Origin: Actinobacteria bacterium OV320
Lineage (GTDB): Bacteria > Actinomycetota > Actinomycetes > Streptomycetales > Streptomycetaceae
NCBI GenBank assembly: GCA_001298545.1
Contig: LJCX01000037.1
Span: forward strand, 124,001 to 188,000
DNA length: 64,000 nt
Direction of reading: 5' to 3'
How positions within the stretch are numbered: the first letter of the stretch is position 1; each line of letters opens with the position of its first letter. Under the pieces are notes generated by a model. The model did no database searches. It had not been told where the DNA came from and saw only the letters and a program-made list of their open reading frames with translations. This document shows, in pieces, positions 61,901-64,000 of the stretch. Made by a program: the position numbers and the translations under genes.

Positions 61901-62489
61901 GAGGGTGTGCCGGATCAGCTTCTCCGGTGAACTCGCCTACGAGATCAACGTGTCGCCGTGGGAGGCCCTCGCCCTGTGGGAGGCGCTGTACGAGGCGGGC
62001 GCCCCGTACGGCATCACGCCCTACGGCACGGAGACCATGCACGTCCTGCGGGCCGAGAAGGGCTACCCGATCATCGGCCAGGACAGCGACGGCACCGTCA
62101 CCCCGCAGGACCTCGGGATGGGCTGGGCGGTGTCGAAGAAGAAGCCCGACTTCATCGGCAAGCGCTCGTACGCCCGCGCCGACACCGTCCGCGCCGACCG
62201 CAAGCATCTGGTGGGCCTGCTCCCCGAGGACCCGGGGACCTTCCTGCCCGAGGGCACCCACCTGGTCGCCGACAGTGTGCTGCCCGCGCCGCCCGTCCCG
62301 ATGCTCGGCCATGTCACCTCCAGCTACCGCAGCGCCGCCCTCGGCCGTACCTTCGCGCTCGCCCTGGTCAAGGGCGGCCGGGACCGTATCGGCGAACGTC
62401 TCTACGCGCCCGTGGGCGACCGGCTGGTTCCGGTGACGGTCGCAAGCCCCGTCCTCTACGACCCCGAGGGAGCCCGCCGCGATGGCTGA
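58998..62489 (+). CDS. soxDA: sarcosine oxidase delta and alpha subunits fused in one chain
   Basis: 1163 residues. Residues 1-88 are a whole SoxD with its zinc ligands Cys6, Cys9, His59 and Cys63 (SCPWCGPRDEAEFHYGG, SHAAGCRKWF). Residues 89-219 are an Ala/Pro/Ser-rich linker with many PAIPAV-type repeats. From 220 a whole SoxA follows (QPHRLATGGRIDRDNPLTFTFDG): NAD-binding VVGAGPAGLAAAAAAARSGA, then a C-terminal GcvT-like folate domain (MRYGVMCRLDGMIFDDG-like, FSGELAYEINVSPW). No stop lies between them, and SoxA has no start codon of its own nearby. The linker includes a Streptomyces-type intergenic repeat in frame. ATG 58998 follows AGGGAG. The end overlaps soxG by 8 bases. Confidence 0.9.
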   Translation: MLLISCPWCGPRDEAEFHYGGQAHVPYPEDPAALTDEEWARYLFFRDNPKGPFAERWSHAAGCRKWFNAVRDTSTNEVLAVYRPGETRPPLTQPGAAASAVGPATSAAEPATSVVEPGPSAPAQATSAAASAMPAVPAIPAVPAVAAASAIPAIPAASAASAVPAVPSRPATTEPGPAIPARPVTSMPGRAIPARPAFEDEAPSGPNGGPGAEPPARQASQPHRLATGGRIDRDNPLTFTFDGTEYQGYRGDTLASALLANGVIATATSIRLGRPRGIFSAGVEEPNAVIQIEEPFPEPMLPATTVELHDGLVATSLPGQGRLATEPDPARYDAVHAHCDLLVVGAGPAGLAAAAAAARSGARVILADDQPEPGGSLLGTGDHLDWVEATRAELEAAPEVRVLPRTTVFGHYDDNHLLAVERRTNHFGAEAPEQVSRERVWRIRARRVVLATGAHERSLAFGDNDRPGVMLAASARTYLHRYAVLPGRHAVVFTTNDSAYAAALDLAAAGVGIAAIVDTRSEPGEWAERARSAGIEVLAGHAVTDTEGGTRLTGVTVAPYGEPAERRAASSQREFAVDLLLVSGGWNPVAHLFSQAGGKLRHDDVLGTFVPDSCRQAVEVVGSANGVLDLATALAQGAAAGARAVEAEGRPSGAPALPAVAAAPHTPPMQVFAVPTSTGAPRFVDLQRDVTVDDLARATGAGLRSVEHTKRYTTAGTANDQGKTGGALASGIVAELLGVDISALGLPTFRPPYVPVSFAALAGRDRGALSDPIRTTAVHAWHVAHGALFENVGQWKRPWYYPRDGEDMRAAVLRECAAAREGVAFMDASTLGKIDVQGPDAAVFLDRLYTNMMSTLKVGMIRYGVMCRLDGMIFDDGTVIRLAQDRFLVTTTTGNAAAVLDWMEEWLQTEWPELRVHCTSVTEQWATVALVGPRSREVLGSLAPRLAVANDDFPFMAWRDTTVAGIDARVCRISFSGELAYEINVSPWEALALWEALYEAGAPYGITPYGTETMHVLRAEKGYPIIGQDSDGTVTPQDLGMGWAVSKKKPDFIGKRSYARADTVRADRKHLVGLLPEDPGTFLPEGTHLVADSVLPAPPVPMLGHVTSSYRSAALGRTFALALVKGGRDRIGERLYAPVGDRLVPVTVASPVLYDPEGARRDG
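59568..59646 (+). repeat. dispersed Streptomyces-type intergenic repeat captured inside the soxDA frame
   Basis: The block from GGGCAATTCCAGCCCGTCC through GGCGTTTGAGGACGAGGC to GGGGGCGGAGCCCCCGG has the look of a repeat I know from Streptomyces intergenic DNA. It includes an 8-bp stem CCGGGGGC-GGA-GCCCCCGG (59625-59643). Here it is translated, giving about 20 residues (RPAFEDEAPSGPNGG then PGAEPPA) just before SoxA. Confidence 0.6.
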
Positions 62490-63084
62490 CACCGCTTCGA
62501 CCGCACGGCAGCGCAGCCCGCTGGCGCATGCCGCCGACCGTCTCGCCGCCGCGACGCGCTCGTCCGGGGGCGCCGTCCGTCTGGCCGAAGTACCCTTCCT
62601 GGCCCAGCTGAACGTCCGGCTCGACGCCAAGAGTCCGGCGGCGGACGCCGTCGGGCTCGCCCTGGGGCTGCAACTGCCCCTGGAACCCGACACCGTCGTG
62701 CGCGGGGGGGACCTGCGCGCGGTGTGGCTCGGCCCCGACGAGTGGCTGGTGGTGGGCCTGCCCGGTACCCGGCGGGACCTGGAGGGCCGGATCCGCGCGG
62801 CGGCGGGGGACGCGCCCGTCTCCGTCACCGACGTGTCCGCCCAGCGCACCACCGTCCTGGTCGGCGGACCGCGGGCCCGCGACCTGCTGTCCCACGGCTG
62901 CCGGTTGGATCTGCACCCGCGCGCCTTCGGCCCCGGCCGGTGTGCCCAGACGACGCTGGCCCGCACCCAGGTGGTCCTGGTCGCCCGCGACGAGCCCCGG
63001 GCGGGCTTCTGGGTGCTGGTGCGCTCCTCCTTCGCCGACCACCTGACGAACTGGCTGCTGGACGCGGCCGTGGAATACAGATGA
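62482..63084 (+). CDS. soxG: sarcosine oxidase subunit gamma
   Basis: 200 residues. The sequence RLAEVPFLAQLNVRLDAKSP, VVRGGDLRAVWLGPDEWLVVGLPG and the central DVSAQRTTVLVGGPRARDLLSHGCRLDLHPRAF are characteristic of SoxG, a folate-domain relative that completes the alpha-beta-gamma-delta enzyme. The tail RSSFADHLTNWLLDAAVEY is also typical. ATG 62482 lies inside the end of soxDA (8-base overlap) with GAGGGAG upstream. Last recognisable gene of the dmgO-sox group in this window. Confidence 0.93.
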   Translation: MADTASTARQRSPLAHAADRLAAATRSSGGAVRLAEVPFLAQLNVRLDAKSPAADAVGLALGLQLPLEPDTVVRGGDLRAVWLGPDEWLVVGLPGTRRDLEGRIRAAAGDAPVSVTDVSAQRTTVLVGGPRARDLLSHGCRLDLHPRAFGPGRCAQTTLARTQVVLVARDEPRAGFWVLVRSSFADHLTNWLLDAAVEYR

Positions 63085-63137
63085 ACGCACACGGGTGAAC
63101 GCACACGGGTGAAGGCGTACGGGTGAACGCGTACGGG
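63082..63137. repeat. 14-bp tandem repeat, 4 copies, starting in the soxG stop codon
   Basis: TGAACGCACACGGG twice, then TGAAGGCGTACGGG and TGAACGCGTACGGG. The first TGA is the soxG stop codon. The array ends 8 bp before the stop of the convergent amidohydrolase gene. Confidence 0.85.
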
Positions 63138-63144
63138 TCCCTCC

Positions 63145-64000
63145 TCAGGCGTCGGGCGCCGCGTGGACGCGTTCCCCCGCCACGAAGGTCTGGAGGACCC
63201 GGGTGGCCGCGATCTCCTCCGGCGGGCCGCTGAACGGGTCCCGGTCGAGGACGACCAGGTCGGCGGCCTTGCCGACGGTGATGCTGCCGGTGAGGTCGTC
63301 GAGGTGGTTCACATGGGCGCTGCCCGCCGTGTACGCGGCGAGGGCGGCGCCGAGGTCGAGGCGCTGTCCGGGAAGGAACCTCGGGGTGCCCTCGGGGGCG
63401 TCCGGGGAGACGCGGTTGACGGCGACGTGGACGGCCAGGAGCGGGTCGGGGCTGCTCACCGGCCAGTCGCTGCCCGCGGCGAGCGTCGCGCCGGCACGCA
63501 GCAGGTCGCCGAAGGGGTACTGCCGGGCGCCGCGTTCCGGGCCCAGGAACGGCAGTGTGAGTTCGTCCATCTGCGGTTCGTGGGCGGCCCACAGCATCTG
63601 GAGGTTGGCGGCGGCGCCCAGCGCCCGGAACCGTCGTACGTCGTCGGGGTGGACGACCTGGAGGTGCGCCAGGTGATGGCGGGTGTCCCGGGTGCCGTTG
63701 GCGGTCCGGGCGGCCTCGACGGCGTCGAGCGCCTCCCGCACGAGCTGGTCGCCGAGGGCGTGGAAGTGGACCTGGAAGCCGAGGCCGTCGAGTTCGGTGA
63801 CGTACTTCTTCAGCTCGCCGGGTTCGACGAAGCTGATGCCGCTGGTGTCCGAGGCGCAGCCGCAACCGGTGAGGTACGGATCGAGCATGGCCGCGGTGTG
63901 GTTCTCGGCGATGCCGTCCTGCATGATCTTCACCGCGCCTGCGCGGAACCGGCCTTCGCTCAACTCCTGCCTGCGCGCCACGAGTTCGGGGATCTGCTCG
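63145..64000 (-). CDS. amidohydrolase family protein (YtcJ/NfdA-like), C-terminal part
   Basis: The gene continues past the right edge; about 285 C-terminal residues are visible. VKIMQDGIAENHTAAMLDPYL, FQVHFHALGDQLVREALDAVE (metal-binding HFHALGD), AHLQVVHPDDVRRF, TLAAGSDWPVSSPDPL (catalytic Asp in GSDWPV) and TGSITVGKAADLVVLDRDPF identify the YtcJ-type amidohydrolases, relatives of N-substituted formamide deformylase. They hydrolyse amide or formamide bonds with zinc. Convergent with soxG, so probably not part of the betaine operon, though a formamide-type substrate would suit one-carbon metabolism; speculative. Confidence 0.85.
   Translation of the reverse strand, partial: EQIPELVARRQELSEGRFRAGAVKIMQDGIAENHTAAMLDPYLTGCGCASDTSGISFVEPGELKKYVTELDGLGFQVHFHALGDQLVREALDAVEAARTANGTRDTRHHLAHLQVVHPDDVRRFRALGAAANLQMLWAAHEPQMDELTLPFLGPERGARQYPFGDLLRAGATLAAGSDWPVSSPDPLLAVHVAVNRVSPDAPEGTPRFLPGQRLDLGAALAAYTAGSAHVNHLDDLTGSITVGKAADLVVLDRDPFSGPPEEIAATRVLQTFVAGERVHAAPDA

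Noticed and set aside
1..64000. tRNA or rRNA genes, CRISPR arrays, transposases, integrases, attachment sites
   Set aside because: None found on reading both strands; short repeats present are tandem arrays within single intergenic regions, not spaced repeats or element ends.

Overview
The window is a stretch of very GC-rich chromosome whose gene content points to a Streptomyces or close relative. The signs are strong third-position GC bias, GTG starts, a streptogrisin-type secreted protease, an ScbR-like receptor, a mycothiol-dependent formaldehyde dehydrogenase, a relic of an F420-type PPOX gene, DUF2254, DUF6153 and DUF7144 proteins, and a copy of a repeat I recognise from Streptomyces intergenic regions. 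I see no rRNA, tRNA, CRISPR array, transposase or prophage. Identifications rest on reading the proteins; no database search was run.

Left part (1-39.4 kb): mostly single genes or pairs. In order: the start of a sugar epimerase, an FMN reductase, a cyclophilin, a glutamate-cysteine-ligase-like enzyme, a coiled-coil protein and two MFS transporters. Then a membrane-anchored fusion of an ECF sigma factor, an anti-sigma-type zinc motif and an extracellular CAP domain (9615-11261). A 1734-residue repetitive protein follows, with a leader resembling those of contractile-injection-system cargo (11283-16487). After it come a streptogrisin, a cation/proton antiporter coupled to a DUF2254 protein, a GH15 glucanohydrolase, a GlxA-type regulator, glyceraldehyde-3-phosphate dehydrogenase, a divergent XRE-regulator/SDR pair, a DUF305/DUF6153 pair, a cytochrome P450, a FUSC-type membrane protein, an SGNH hydrolase, a divergent TetR/SDR pair with tandem operators, and an ScbR-like receptor next to a 14-helix MFS exporter. 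A decayed PPOX fragment lies between the last two.

Right part (39.8-64 kb): a nearly complete island for choline and glycine betaine breakdown. A betaine/proline-type ABC importer (proV, fused double permease proW, proX) brings in substrate. A GMC choline dehydrogenase and betaine aldehyde dehydrogenase make glycine betaine. A Rieske oxygenase with its own Rieske ferredoxin and FAD reductase removes the first methyl group. Dimethylglycine oxidase and heterotetrameric sarcosine oxidase (SoxB, a SoxD-SoxA fusion, SoxG) remove the next two and leave glycine. Released one-carbon units are handled by S-(hydroxymethyl)mycothiol dehydrogenase plus a metallo-hydrolase, a MetF-like reductase and PurU. 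One IclR regulator sits in the middle.

The most informative new signal is in the island's intergenic DNA. Eight sites in front of its transcription units carry a tandem pair of the 17-bp palindrome GTTGC-N7-GCAAC at a fixed 19-bp offset. In five of them the pair lies directly after a TTGAC(A/C/G)-17/18-(C/G)AnnnT core promoter. I infer that this is the operator of the island's IclR regulator. Other points of note are the SoxD-SoxA fusion, whose linker contains a normally intergenic repeat read in frame, and an unknown 60-residue protein translationally coupled to soxB.
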